7,454 bases of DNA from Thermodesulfobacteriota bacterium (GTDB lineage Bacteria; Desulfobacterota; Desulfobacteria; Desulfobacterales; RPRI01): positions 1-7,454 of the forward strand of contig JAUPLM010000045.1 of the NCBI GenBank assembly GCA_030836965.1. The letters run 5' to 3'. The notes below the pieces were generated by a model. It saw only the letters and a list, made by a program, of their open reading frames with translations. It had not been told where the DNA came from and ran no database searches. Of the stretch, positions 1-5,905 are shown piece by piece. A program made the position numbers and the translations under genes. Position 1 is the stretch's first letter, and every line of letters begins with the position of its first letter.

Positions 1-1
1 A

Positions 2-751
2 GAAAAAGGAAAGACTGAAGAAAATAAAGATATCACACAGACAAAAGAAGCAGTCAAAAAAATAGAGATATACTACAATTATCCCGCTATCGACAGTATT
101 GGGTTTATCAGGAAAGAGCCGGTCACGCCTGCTGGTTCGATATTTAATGTCAAAAACGACAAAGTATTGATTAGCGTAGGAGATCTTATATACATAAAGC
201 CGGAACGCAATTCAAATTTTACTCCCGGAACAAAATATATCGTATACAGGACGTTTGATCCTCTGATCGATAAAGAAACGGAAAAATTAATCGGATATCA
301 GCATTACATGACAGGCATAGTTGAAATAAAAAAAACAGAACCCCTCTATGTCATTGCAGAAGTAATAACATCATTTAAGGAGATCGGAATTAACGATCTT
401 TTGATGCCTTATATACCGAAATCCTCACACATACCCATTATTGAAAGTGTGAAAGGAATTGAAGGAACTATAATAGCTTCGGAAGAAAAGAGAGAATTAA
501 TCGGCGACAACATGGTCGTATATATAGACAAAGGTGAAGCAGACGGCGTAAAACCCGGTCAGTTTTACAGCATTTTTTACCGGGAGAAGAAAAAAATCTC
601 ACCTGATATCAAAGAAGAAACATATCTTGACCCGGTTGACTTCGGTAAGATTTTTGTGCTTTCTACCGAACAGACAACTTCATCTGTCCACGTAGCAAAA
701 TCCGATAAGAACATCAACGTCGGGACAAAAATCAGAAGCCCTGTTAAATAG
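2..751 (+). CDS. C-terminal part of a LysM-family-like envelope protein (5'-truncated by window edge)
   Basis: The reading frame is open from base 2 to the TAG at 749-751 and has no stop back to the window edge, so this is about the last 249 residues of a longer protein. The TTG at 167 is an internal Leu codon, not a start. The text (PAGSIFNVKNDKVLISVGD, YIKPE, YRTFDP, GYQHYMTGIVEI, DLLMPY, then DKGEADGVKPGQFYSIFYRE and a closing GTKIRSP) resembles the C-terminal region of LysM-domain proteins common in sulfate-reducing deltaproteobacteria. That match is from memory. The LysM repeats would be N-terminal and are not visible. The first 20 or so visible residues are rich in Lys, Glu and Gln, like a linker. 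The rest looks mainly beta and has no membrane segment. The likely location is the periplasm or envelope, bound to peptidoglycan through the missing domain. The gene is convergent with the pilus genes and probably a separate unit. Confidence 0.72.
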   Translation, partial: EKGKTEENKDITQTKEAVKKIEIYYNYPAIDSIGFIRKEPVTPAGSIFNVKNDKVLISVGDLIYIKPERNSNFTPGTKYIVYRTFDPLIDKETEKLIGYQHYMTGIVEIKKTEPLYVIAEVITSFKEIGINDLLMPYIPKSSHIPIIESVKGIEGTIIASEEKRELIGDNMVVYIDKGEADGVKPGQFYSIFYREKKKISPDIKEETYLDPVDFGKIFVLSTEQTTSSVHVAKSDKNINVGTKIRSPVK

Positions 752-893
752 AAATTTTATGAAGACCCTCGCAGTAAGATTTAATTCGACAGAGACTGAT
801 TCGGACGTAAGGATTTTTTATTAAGCGATGATTGCTCTTGCTGTTTCGGTTTAATTATTGTCACAGTTATAAAATAAGAAGCGTGGAATAACC

Positions 894-954
894 ATTACAT
901 TTCTATTCATTTTGTTACGGTTCTTTATTCCGATCACAGCATTTCAATATTAGT
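894..954 (+). repeat. Diverged 61-bp intergenic repeat, copy A
   Basis: This segment aligns without gaps to 2719-2779, with 47 of 61 bases identical. Shared runs include ATTACATTTCT, TTACGG, TTATTCCG and TTTCAATATTA. Copy A is embedded in a broken inverted repeat: GGAATAA at 885-891 faces TTATTCC at 925-931, with CC at 892-893 facing GG at 919-920 further in. No open frame or transposase is associated. It may be a decayed small non-autonomous element or a conserved RNA or DNA site. Confidence 0.6.
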
Positions 955-985
955 AAGTTGGAAATTATTTTTATGCTTTTTTGTA

Positions 986-1029
986 CCGCTTAAAAGCGCT
1001 CTGAAAAAGCGGCAGAAAATATTTTCTGC
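986..1029. terminator. Possible weak terminator: adjacent inverted repeat and 18-bp palindrome
   Basis: GCAGAAAATATTTTCTGC at 1012-1029 is a perfect palindrome (7-bp stem with an ATAT loop, or a duplex-DNA site). It abuts a 6-bp inverted repeat, CCGCTT at 986-991 and AAGCGG at 1007-1012. In the minus-strand transcript the palindrome lies 48 bases after the pilin stop codon and is followed by CGCTTTTT, which fits a weak terminator for the pilin unit. The stem is AT-rich, so a dimeric protein-binding site is an alternative. Confidence 0.35.
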
Positions 1030-1077
1030 TAACCTGCTTATCCGGTTTATCGGTTCAAGCTTATTTTTTACGGCTGC

Positions 1078-1560
1078 TCATTCAAGGGAAAAGTAAGATT
1101 CCTCTGCTACCTCATCAACAAGACAATAGAATTCCCTTTTCCCGCTGGGTGTAGATAAGTCACTTGTTCCACCTACGCTGTAGAGATATGCTTCCATATA
1201 GCCATTACCGGAAGTATCATTGTCTCCGACTATCCTGGCCCTCACGCTGGGCGATAAGAATAATACAGGCTCTCTGGGATTACCGTTTGTATCGACAGCT
1301 CCTATCCGGTTGCCTCCATTCTCATCATGAGTGTAATCAACATCATCAAAGGATACCAGGTTATTCATAACCACATTCAAGAGCTGCCTGCCGTCATTTA
1401 TAGCTGAAGCATTAAACGCCTTTGCTCTGTAATCAATATATAAATCGAAACCGATTTGCGCAAGAATGCTTATTATTCCGATGACAATGATAAGCTCTAT
1501 CATCGTAAAACCTTTATCTTCGTTTGTCTTGTTAATGCAGAATAAAAGATTTTTTTTCAT
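1078..1560 (-). CDS. Type IV pilin (class III signal peptide), 160 aa
   Basis: This is a prepilin with a 17-residue leader ending in DKG, then mature FTMIELIIVIGIISILA. Cleavage after Gly17 by prepilin peptidase would give Phe1 and the assembly residue Glu5. The mature protein is about 143 residues: a hydrophobic N-terminal helix to about residue 27, then an amphipathic helix and a soluble head. It has one head Cys (FYCLV), so no disulfide-bonded D-region. YRAKAFN at mature 27-33 resembles Geobacter PilA, with aromatics at 1, 24, 27 and 32, but the helix-kinking Pro22 is Asp. The start at 1560 is set by a strong GGAGG (1566-1570) five bases upstream. A longer frame to 1680 adds 40 charged residues ahead of the leader and is rejected. 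It is probably the fibre subunit, though a minor pilin is possible. It lies 98 bp after the preceding gene, with no clear promoter of its own. Confidence 0.9.
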   Translation of the reverse strand: MKKNLLFCINKTNEDKGFTMIELIIVIGIISILAQIGFDLYIDYRAKAFNASAINDGRQLLNVVMNNLVSFDDVDYTHDENGGNRIGAVDTNGNPREPVLFLSPSVRARIVGDNDTSGNGYMEAYLYSVGGTSDLSTPSGKREFYCLVDEVAEESYFSLE

Positions 1561-1593
1561 ATGTCCCTCCCTCCTCCGGGATTGAAGCTCCCT

Positions 1594-1646
1594 GCCGAAG
1601 GTCAGCTCACTATATTGATTGGCGGGATCTTCGGCCGGGTCAGCTC
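1594..1646 (-). promoter_or_regulatory. Leader hairpin and 9-bp direct repeats upstream of the pilin gene
   Basis: The 98-base gap before the pilin gene holds a perfect 7-bp inverted repeat, GCCGAAG at 1594-1600 and CTTCGGC at 1629-1635. It also holds a 9-bp direct repeat, GGTCAGCTC at 1600-1608 and 1638-1646, 38 bp apart. One arm and one repeat share the base at 1600. In RNA the hairpin would sit 16 bases before the GGAGG ribosome-binding site. It could control translation, stabilise a processed pilin mRNA or be an operator. No T-run follows, so it is not an intrinsic terminator. Confidence 0.35.
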
Positions 1647-1658
1647 TCGCGTTTCGGT

Positions 1659-2576
1659 TCAGCTCCCTGTTTTCTGCCATGTACCGCCAACGTTGATATA
1701 TACAACATCTTTATTTTGAGGATACTGCAAATTACCGAAACCCAGAGTTCCGTTTCTGTTTTTCCAAACAAGATGTTCCCTGCTTTGATTTGCCGCAACA
1801 GCATCGAGATCCCTTTTGAATATCCAATCTTCATCACCTGGCACTAAGGGCTTTTGCCGGATAGAAGACCTTTGCAAATCATAACGTCTTCCTTCGTTAT
1901 AAATTGTAACTTTTGGAACATACGGATACTGAACATTTCCAAATCCTTTAACACCCCGGTCGTCTTTCCAGACAAGAAATTTCCGGCTCATTTCATTTTC
2001 AAAATCCGACTCAATTTCTGTTTCCTTAATTAATGCAAACTCAGGTTCGATAAGGCGGACCTGTGTTATTTTTTCATCTTTAAGAGTCACAGAATCAAGC
2101 CTGGCAGCTAAATCAGAAACACCTGGAACAACAAACTGCTGACTCGCTGAAGCCGGGCCCTCTTTTGTTGTTGCAACCAATATTCTATCTCCGGATATTG
2201 GTTTCAGAGTTTTATCTATTGACGCCATCATCTTTTGTCCATCGACAATCACAGACTTCGTCAGCGAAAAGTTATCTTTACCAGGCACATATTCCCATAC
2301 AACTTCATCAATAAGTGGCTTGTTTGCCATATAGTTGGGATAAAGGTCGGATAGCTTCGGAGGATAACTCTTCTTTTCAGAATAATATTTTTCCAGGCTT
2401 CTGCCCATCTCGGAAAGCCCTGCTTTCGCACTTTTGTTTGCGATTTCCGCGATCCGAGAATATTCGTTCTCATTCCGCTTAAGAGTTTCATCTTCCTTGG
2501 AGCGATTTTTATAAATATTGTAACCGACTCCGATAATTACGCATAATATTATAGATATGATATATTTTTTGTTCAT
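1659..2576 (-). CDS. Membrane-anchored protein with GspG/pilin-like segment and duplicated C-terminal motif, 305 aa
   Basis: I do not recognise this protein as a whole. Residues 4-20 form one hydrophobic segment (YIISIILCVIIGVG) after MNKK, giving a signal anchor with the bulk outside the cytoplasm. It lacks the Gly-Phe-x-x-x-Glu prepilin motif. Residues about 40-110 read like a GspG/pilin alpha-beta region (LEKYYSEKKSYPPKLSDLYP, then VVWEYVPGKDNFSL). A charged linker follows. The C-terminus carries two related units beginning near residues 200 and 268, each with LVWK, then GxxGFGNxQYP, then a short beta-like tail. The start at 2576 has GAGGG four bases upstream. The gene lies between the assembly ATPase and the pilin, so an accessory pilin, an assembly factor or an inner-membrane partner of the pilus machine is plausible. 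Its own promoter may lie at 2644-2672. Function is inferred from context only. Confidence 0.75.
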   Translation of the reverse strand: MNKKYIISIILCVIIGVGYNIYKNRSKEDETLKRNENEYSRIAEIANKSAKAGLSEMGRSLEKYYSEKKSYPPKLSDLYPNYMANKPLIDEVVWEYVPGKDNFSLTKSVIVDGQKMMASIDKTLKPISGDRILVATTKEGPASASQQFVVPGVSDLAARLDSVTLKDEKITQVRLIEPEFALIKETEIESDFENEMSRKFLVWKDDRGVKGFGNVQYPYVPKVTIYNEGRRYDLQRSSIRQKPLVPGDEDWIFKRDLDAVAANQSREHLVWKNRNGTLGFGNLQYPQNKDVVYINVGGTWQKTGS

Positions 2577-2643
2577 AATTCCCTCGGATCAGACTTTACT
2601 TAATACTAATCTATGCGCAAATCATTTTCACTATCGTCAGGAT

Positions 2644-2672
2644 ACGATAATGTGAATTTAACATTATTTCAA
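2644..2672 (-). promoter_or_regulatory. Possible sigma-70-type promoter for the 305-aa gene
   Basis: On the minus strand TTGAAA (2667-2672) and TATCGT (2644-2649) are separated by exactly 17 bases. That is a fair match to a -35/-10 pair, about 68 bases upstream of the ATG at 2576. The -10 matches only 4 of 6 consensus bases, and AT-rich DNA produces such pairs by chance. Confidence 0.3.
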
Positions 2673-2718
2673 GTTTCTTTTATATCTTGCGGTTTTCAGG
2701 AGCCACTACGAAACAGCT

Positions 2719-2779
2719 ATTACATTTCTGAGCATTTCATTACGGTACCTTATTCCGGCCAATGTCTTTCAATATTACT
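2719..2779 (+). repeat. Diverged 61-bp intergenic repeat, copy B
   Basis: This is the partner of 894-954, in the same orientation and ungapped, with 14 mismatches in 61 bases. It lacks the GGAATAA arm found left of copy A but keeps TTATTCCG. Together the copies bracket the 305-aa and pilin genes, about 1.8 kb apart. Confidence 0.6.
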
Positions 2780-2839
2780 GATATTTTTAATAACGGTTTT
2801 ATATCCGCACTCTATTAAATATGTTACAGTAAATATCAG
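2778..2839. repeat. 9-bp inverted repeat downstream of the ATPase gene
   Basis: CTGATATTT at 2778-2786 is exactly complementary to AAATATCAG at 2831-2839. After a 4x4 internal loop the arms continue as TAAC facing GTTA. In the minus transcript it starts 31 bases after the ATPase stop. No T-run follows, so it may be a processing or mRNA-stability hairpin rather than a terminator. Confidence 0.35.
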
Positions 2840-2870
2840 GCTTCCGGGGATAATATTCCTATATACAATT

Positions 2871-4703
2871 TTAACTTTGCTCCCAGGTTACCCTCAGCAC
2901 TTCCTGGTATGTAGTTACTCCTTTCAGGAGTTTTTTAACCGCATTTTGTCTGAGGGTCACCATCCCCTCTTCTTTCGCTTTTGTTCTGATTTTATGCAAA
3001 TCGGTATCGGAGGTAGTCAATTTTTTTACAGATTCAGTATAGGGCAAAACCTCGAACACGGAAGTTCTTCCAAAATATCCAGTGCCTCTGCAATTGATAC
3101 AGCCCTTTCCCCTGTATAGCTTCACCCGGTTTTTACTTCCCATTTCAAGTCCCATTGCATTTAACTCAGCGCTTTCCATTTCAAATGATTCCATACAATG
3201 TGAGCATATTTTGCGGACTAGCCGCTGTGCCAAAATCCCAACCAGTGTAGCCTGAATCAAAAAGGGCGGTATTCCCAGATCCATAAGCCGAGTAATGGAT
3301 GAAGGAGCGTCATTTGTGTGAAGCGTCGAAAGAACAAGGTGACCCGTCATTGCCGCCTGAACAGCATTTTGGGCTGTTTCAATATCTCTCATCTCACCTA
3401 TCATAATGATATCCGGGTCCTGGCGCAGAATATTCCTTAATATTGTCGCAAATGTTATATCCACGGCGGGCTGAACAGAAATCTGGTTAAAATCATCGTG
3501 CACCATCTCGACAGGATCTTCTATGGTCGTAATATTTATTCCAGGCGTTGACAGGTGCCTTAAGGTGGAATAAAGAGTTGTTGATTTTCCACTTCCGGTA
3601 GGGCCGCATACTAGCACAATGCCATGAGGCATATTGAGAACCTGATTATATCGAATCAGATCCGTCGGTGTAAAACCGAGCTGTTCAAGCTCCTGGAACA
3701 GTATATCCGGATCCATGATCCTCATCACAACTTTCTCCCCAAATGCCACGGGAAGAGTCGAAACTCTTATCTCCACAGCGGTATCGCCTTTATCTGTTTT
3801 TATACGCCCGTCCTGAGGTCTTCGCTTTTCGGACATGTCCAGTCGTGACATGTTCTTTATTCTGCTCACAACCGCGGAATGAACGTTTTTGGGAAGTTCG
3901 TAAACAGAGTGCAAAACACCGTCTATTCTCATCCTGACAAGGCTTATATTCCTCTTGGGCTCAATATGTATATCACTCGCTCTCTGATCGAAGGCATAGG
4001 AGAAAAGATGATTGACTGCATTAACTATATGTCTGTCATTTGAGGGAAGCTCGTCCGGAGAAGACATGCGAAAATATTGCTCAAGGTTGCCGAGATCCAC
4101 CGAAGGGCCTTCAAACTGATGCTCTGCTGCGGCTATAGATCGTTTGAACCCGAAAAACTCGTCAATAAGCTTTACTATATCCGATTTCGAGCTGACTACA
4201 ACCTTGACTTTAGCCTGAATTGCCCGCCCAATGTCATCAAAAACCTCTGTATTAAAAGGATTCGGAGTTGCAACCGTCAGGTAGCCCTCGTCAAGAGAAA
4301 CAGGCAGAATCTGATGTTTCATTGCAAAGGAGCGTGGAATTGTTGTGGTAACAATATTCAGATTTAATTTCAAAGGGTCTATTTTTTTAAACTCCATCCC
4401 CCATTCCTCGGCAAGGGCCTGAAAGATCACATCCTCATCAACTGTTTTTGAAGATCCGTCAGCTTTTTCAAACCTCTGACATACAAGAATATCAATAATC
4501 GAAATATCTGTTGCAGTTTTTACCCCTGCAGGATTCAGCTTGACCTTTGATTTTTCTATTTTCCGTTTATAAGTTTCTTTTTTTTCAAATATCTCCCGGG
4601 CCTGTTCTCTGCTGATAATATTTCTTTTAACTAGTACACGACATATCTTATCGGCCGAAAACGGATTTTGCTGATCTATGCTGGTTATCCTGGAACTGAT
4701 CAT
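2871..4703 (-). CDS. pilB: PilB/GspE-family type IV pilus assembly ATPase, 610 aa
   Basis: This is a hexameric cytoplasmic ATPase that drives pilin polymerisation through the inner-membrane platform. Numbering is from the ATG at 4703. Residues about 10-200 are a T2SSE_N/MshEN-like N-terminal region. The AAA-type core has Walker A GPTGSGKST (367-375, Lys373), the Asp box TTIEDPVE, Walker B DPDIIMIGE (429-437, catalytic Glu437) and the His box GHLVLSTLHTND. A zinc site follows, with CSHC (Cys500, Cys503) and CINC (Cys535, Cys538), which is typical of PilB/GspE and absent from PilT. All key residues are intact. An upstream in-frame GTG at 4775 would add 24 residues, but it lacks a good ribosome-binding site and sits inside a MITE-like segment. 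The ATG has GAAGG (4713-4717) nine bases upstream. Adjacent pilin and PilY1 genes favour PilB over T2SS GspE. It follows the 317-aa gene, probably in one transcript. Confidence 0.92.
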   Translation of the reverse strand: MISSRITSIDQQNPFSADKICRVLVKRNIISREQAREIFEKKETYKRKIEKSKVKLNPAGVKTATDISIIDILVCQRFEKADGSSKTVDEDVIFQALAEEWGMEFKKIDPLKLNLNIVTTTIPRSFAMKHQILPVSLDEGYLTVATPNPFNTEVFDDIGRAIQAKVKVVVSSKSDIVKLIDEFFGFKRSIAAAEHQFEGPSVDLGNLEQYFRMSSPDELPSNDRHIVNAVNHLFSYAFDQRASDIHIEPKRNISLVRMRIDGVLHSVYELPKNVHSAVVSRIKNMSRLDMSEKRRPQDGRIKTDKGDTAVEIRVSTLPVAFGEKVVMRIMDPDILFQELEQLGFTPTDLIRYNQVLNMPHGIVLVCGPTGSGKSTTLYSTLRHLSTPGINITTIEDPVEMVHDDFNQISVQPAVDITFATILRNILRQDPDIIMIGEMRDIETAQNAVQAAMTGHLVLSTLHTNDAPSSITRLMDLGIPPFLIQATLVGILAQRLVRKICSHCMESFEMESAELNAMGLEMGSKNRVKLYRGKGCINCRGTGYFGRTSVFEVLPYTESVKKLTTSDTDLHKIRTKAKEEGMVTLRQNAVKKLLKGVTTYQEVLRVTWEQS

Positions 4704-4712
4704 ATTATGAAA

Positions 4713-4837
4713 CCTTCGTAAAAAGCCAAAAACGTCTTTTTGACCTGGCGGGATATCCACCTGAGGCTGTCTCACCCCGCTTGAAGTAAATCAAGCAGAT
4801 ACAGCCGTAGTCCTTATGATGGACTTTTTACAAGTCC
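4713..4837. repeat. MITE-like segment with imperfect inverted ends upstream of the ATPase gene
   Basis: The right end, read on the minus strand, is CTTGTAAAAAGTCC. The left end, read on the plus strand, is CCTTCGTAAAAAGCC. These are imperfect terminal inverted repeats sharing an exact GTAAAAAG core, about 125 bp apart. The interior holds a further hairpin (4779-4796) and A/T runs. No coding content is evident beyond a possible 24-codon upstream extension of the ATPase gene. GTAAAAAG-type hairpins occur in intergenic repeats of sulfate reducers as far as I recall; this is unverified. Confidence 0.4.
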
Positions 4838-4857
4838 GTTATTTTGCTAACCATCAT
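4779..4857 (-). promoter_or_regulatory. Structured RNA leader between the 317-aa gene and pilB
   Basis: The minus transcript, immediately after the upstream TAA, can form a closing stem ATGAT/ATCAT (4853-4857 with 4816-4820). This encloses hairpins GTTA-TAAC (4838-4851) and GGACTT-AAGTCC (4821-4837). A second hairpin, GCTTGA/TCAAGC (4779-4796), follows. The loops of the last two hairpins, GUAAA and UUUACU, are complementary over five bases. CTTG-TAAA can also pair with TTTA-CTT-CAAG, giving an alternative fold. It may be a processing site or a translational control element, or only a by-product of the repeat. Confidence 0.3.
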
Positions 4858-5811
4858 TTAGAAAGAGAGAAGTTTATTTATTGATTTTTCAACCCACAAC
4901 ATTACGCGCCTGACATGATCTTCGTGCTGCTTGCCGGTGCCGAGTTCCAGAAAATCCTTCTCCCTGCTTTTTACTTTTTCAAGAACTGCGACATCGTCTT
5001 GTATTCCCAGCCGTGCAAGTGCACGAACCGCCACTTTCAATTGCTGCAGGAAAGCAGCCACATTACGGCCTGATCCTGAAAGCATGTATATTTTTGATTG
5101 AGGGTTCCCATATTCTCCCAAAGCATCACGTATAACCGAGCGCGCTGTTCTTCCGCCTACAAGGGAGAGAAACATGAGAACTTCCCTTTGAAGCGAAAAA
5201 AGATATTTTAAGGTCAGCGTCTGTTTATCAGAAGGACCTTCATTATCGAGAAGGTCGAGTATATTGTTGTGTATTGTTCTGCACTTCTTGAATGTTCTTT
5301 CAAATCCGCCCTCAATGATATCCGATGCCGCTTTTACAACATCCTTATTGAGCCCATCTCTAACCAGGAAAACCTCTTCCGGAGTCATTTCAATATCGAT
5401 ATCGCGCTCTTTATTGTACTTACGAAGAAAAAGATTGGAGAGGACAAGAGCATTTCTATCGGAAATTGATACGGTAGATGAGGAATTGTATATGTCGGCC
5501 AGGAGAACCGCCATGGCTTTCTGTGGCTGGCCCGTTTTAATAACCAGAATCTGAAGCAAATTTAAAAATGCAACTCGATCATTCCGGTTTAAAGTATTTT
5601 TTAGATTGTGCCAGAGAAATTCGAATACCTTTTTTTCAAAACGGGCCAGTTCAGGAATACTTCTTTCAAAGGCACTCCTTATAAAACGACCCTGAATATC
5701 AAAACAGTCATTCAGAATCTCCATCACTCTTTTTGCATCACGTACTGCAAATCCGTAATTGGAAGCAACCGCCAGATAGCTTTGAGCCTTTAAATCTGTA
5801 ACTGTCCCCAT
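4858..5811 (-). CDS. Unrecognised helical protein encoded upstream of pilB, 317 aa
   Basis: I do not recognise this family. The protein reads as almost entirely alpha-helical with no signal peptide or membrane segment, so it is probably cytoplasmic. It has Leu-rich helical stretches (FLNLLQILVIKTGQPQKAM, YLFSLQREVLMFLSLVGG, FLQQLKVAVRALARLGI) and many charged residues. The pattern suggests a helical-repeat scaffold (HEAT- or TPR-like), but no clear repeat period is visible. No catalytic motif stands out. The start at 5811 is fixed by a strong AAGGAG (5820-5825) eight bases upstream. A longer frame to 5886 adds 25 residues across that site and is rejected. It ends 154 bases before the pilB ATG without an obvious terminator, so the two are probably co-transcribed. 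A regulatory or docking role for the assembly ATPase is possible. This is inference from position only. Confidence 0.75.
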   Translation of the reverse strand: MGTVTDLKAQSYLAVASNYGFAVRDAKRVMEILNDCFDIQGRFIRSAFERSIPELARFEKKVFEFLWHNLKNTLNRNDRVAFLNLLQILVIKTGQPQKAMAVLLADIYNSSSTVSISDRNALVLSNLFLRKYNKERDIDIEMTPEEVFLVRDGLNKDVVKAASDIIEGGFERTFKKCRTIHNNILDLLDNEGPSDKQTLTLKYLFSLQREVLMFLSLVGGRTARSVIRDALGEYGNPQSKIYMLSGSGRNVAAFLQQLKVAVRALARLGIQDDVAVLEKVKSREKDFLELGTGKQHEDHVRRVMLWVEKSINKLLSF

Positions 5812-5876
5812 ATTGCCATCTCCTTTTGAAAGAGAATAACATTCATTAAAAGGTTCGATTAGCCCAGCGGTTTTTA

Positions 5877-5905
5877 CTATTATCAAATAGTTCTATAAAT
5901 ATCAA
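5877..5905 (-). promoter_or_regulatory. Possible promoter for the 317-aa gene and pilB
   Basis: On the minus strand TTGATA (5900-5905) lies 17 bases from TAATAG (5877-5882). An alternative -10, GATAAT (5879-5884), fits consensus better but leaves only a 15-base spacer. A promoter is expected here because a terminator lies just upstream. The TTGATA is part of the duplicated motif at 5881-5913. The site sits about 65 bases before the start codon. Confidence 0.35.

Larger units (their letters stand above)
752..1077. other. Convergent intergenic region, no gene seen
   Basis: This AT-rich stretch of 326 bases lies between the ends of two convergent genes. I see no credible coding frame with a ribosome-binding site. 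It contains repeat copy A (894-954), a broken inverted repeat around it, and a structured segment at 986-1029. No convincing GC-rich intrinsic terminator for the left gene was found. Confidence 0.6.
2577..2870. other. Intergenic region between ATPase gene and pilin-like gene
   Basis: These 294 AT-rich bases hold repeat copy B (2719-2779), a 9-bp inverted repeat with ends at 2778-2786 and 2831-2839, and a possible minus-strand promoter at 2644-2672. I see no gene. A plus-strand frame starting at 2613 runs into the ATPase gene antisense and looks spurious. Confidence 0.55.

Noticed and set aside
167..751. A complete 194-aa protein starting at TTG 167
   Set aside because: The same frame stays open to base 2 with family-like text (PAGSIFNVKNDKV) directly upstream, and the TTG has no ribosome-binding site. 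It is an internal Leu codon.
1561..1680. 40-residue N-terminal extension of the pilin
   Set aside because: It would put a charged, non-hydrophobic segment ahead of a class III prepilin leader and overlaps the end of the upstream gene. A strong ribosome-binding site precedes the ATG at 1560.
2613..3119. Plus-strand 168-aa open frame
   Set aside because: Half of it is antisense to the conserved ATPase gene. The composition is rich in Phe, Ser and Tyr, as expected for a shadow frame, and no protein family is recognisable.
4704..4775. GTG start of the PilB-like ATPase at 4775
   Set aside because: No good ribosome-binding site is present, a hairpin sits right before it, and it lies in a MITE-like segment. 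It is not excluded, only less likely than the ATG at 4703.
4821..4837. GGACTT/AAGTCC hairpin as an intrinsic terminator between the 317-aa gene and pilB
   Set aside because: No T-run follows it in the minus transcript, and the stem is only 6 bp.
5812..5886. 25-residue extension of the 317-aa protein
   Set aside because: It spans a strong AAGGAG site correctly spaced for the ATG at 5811.
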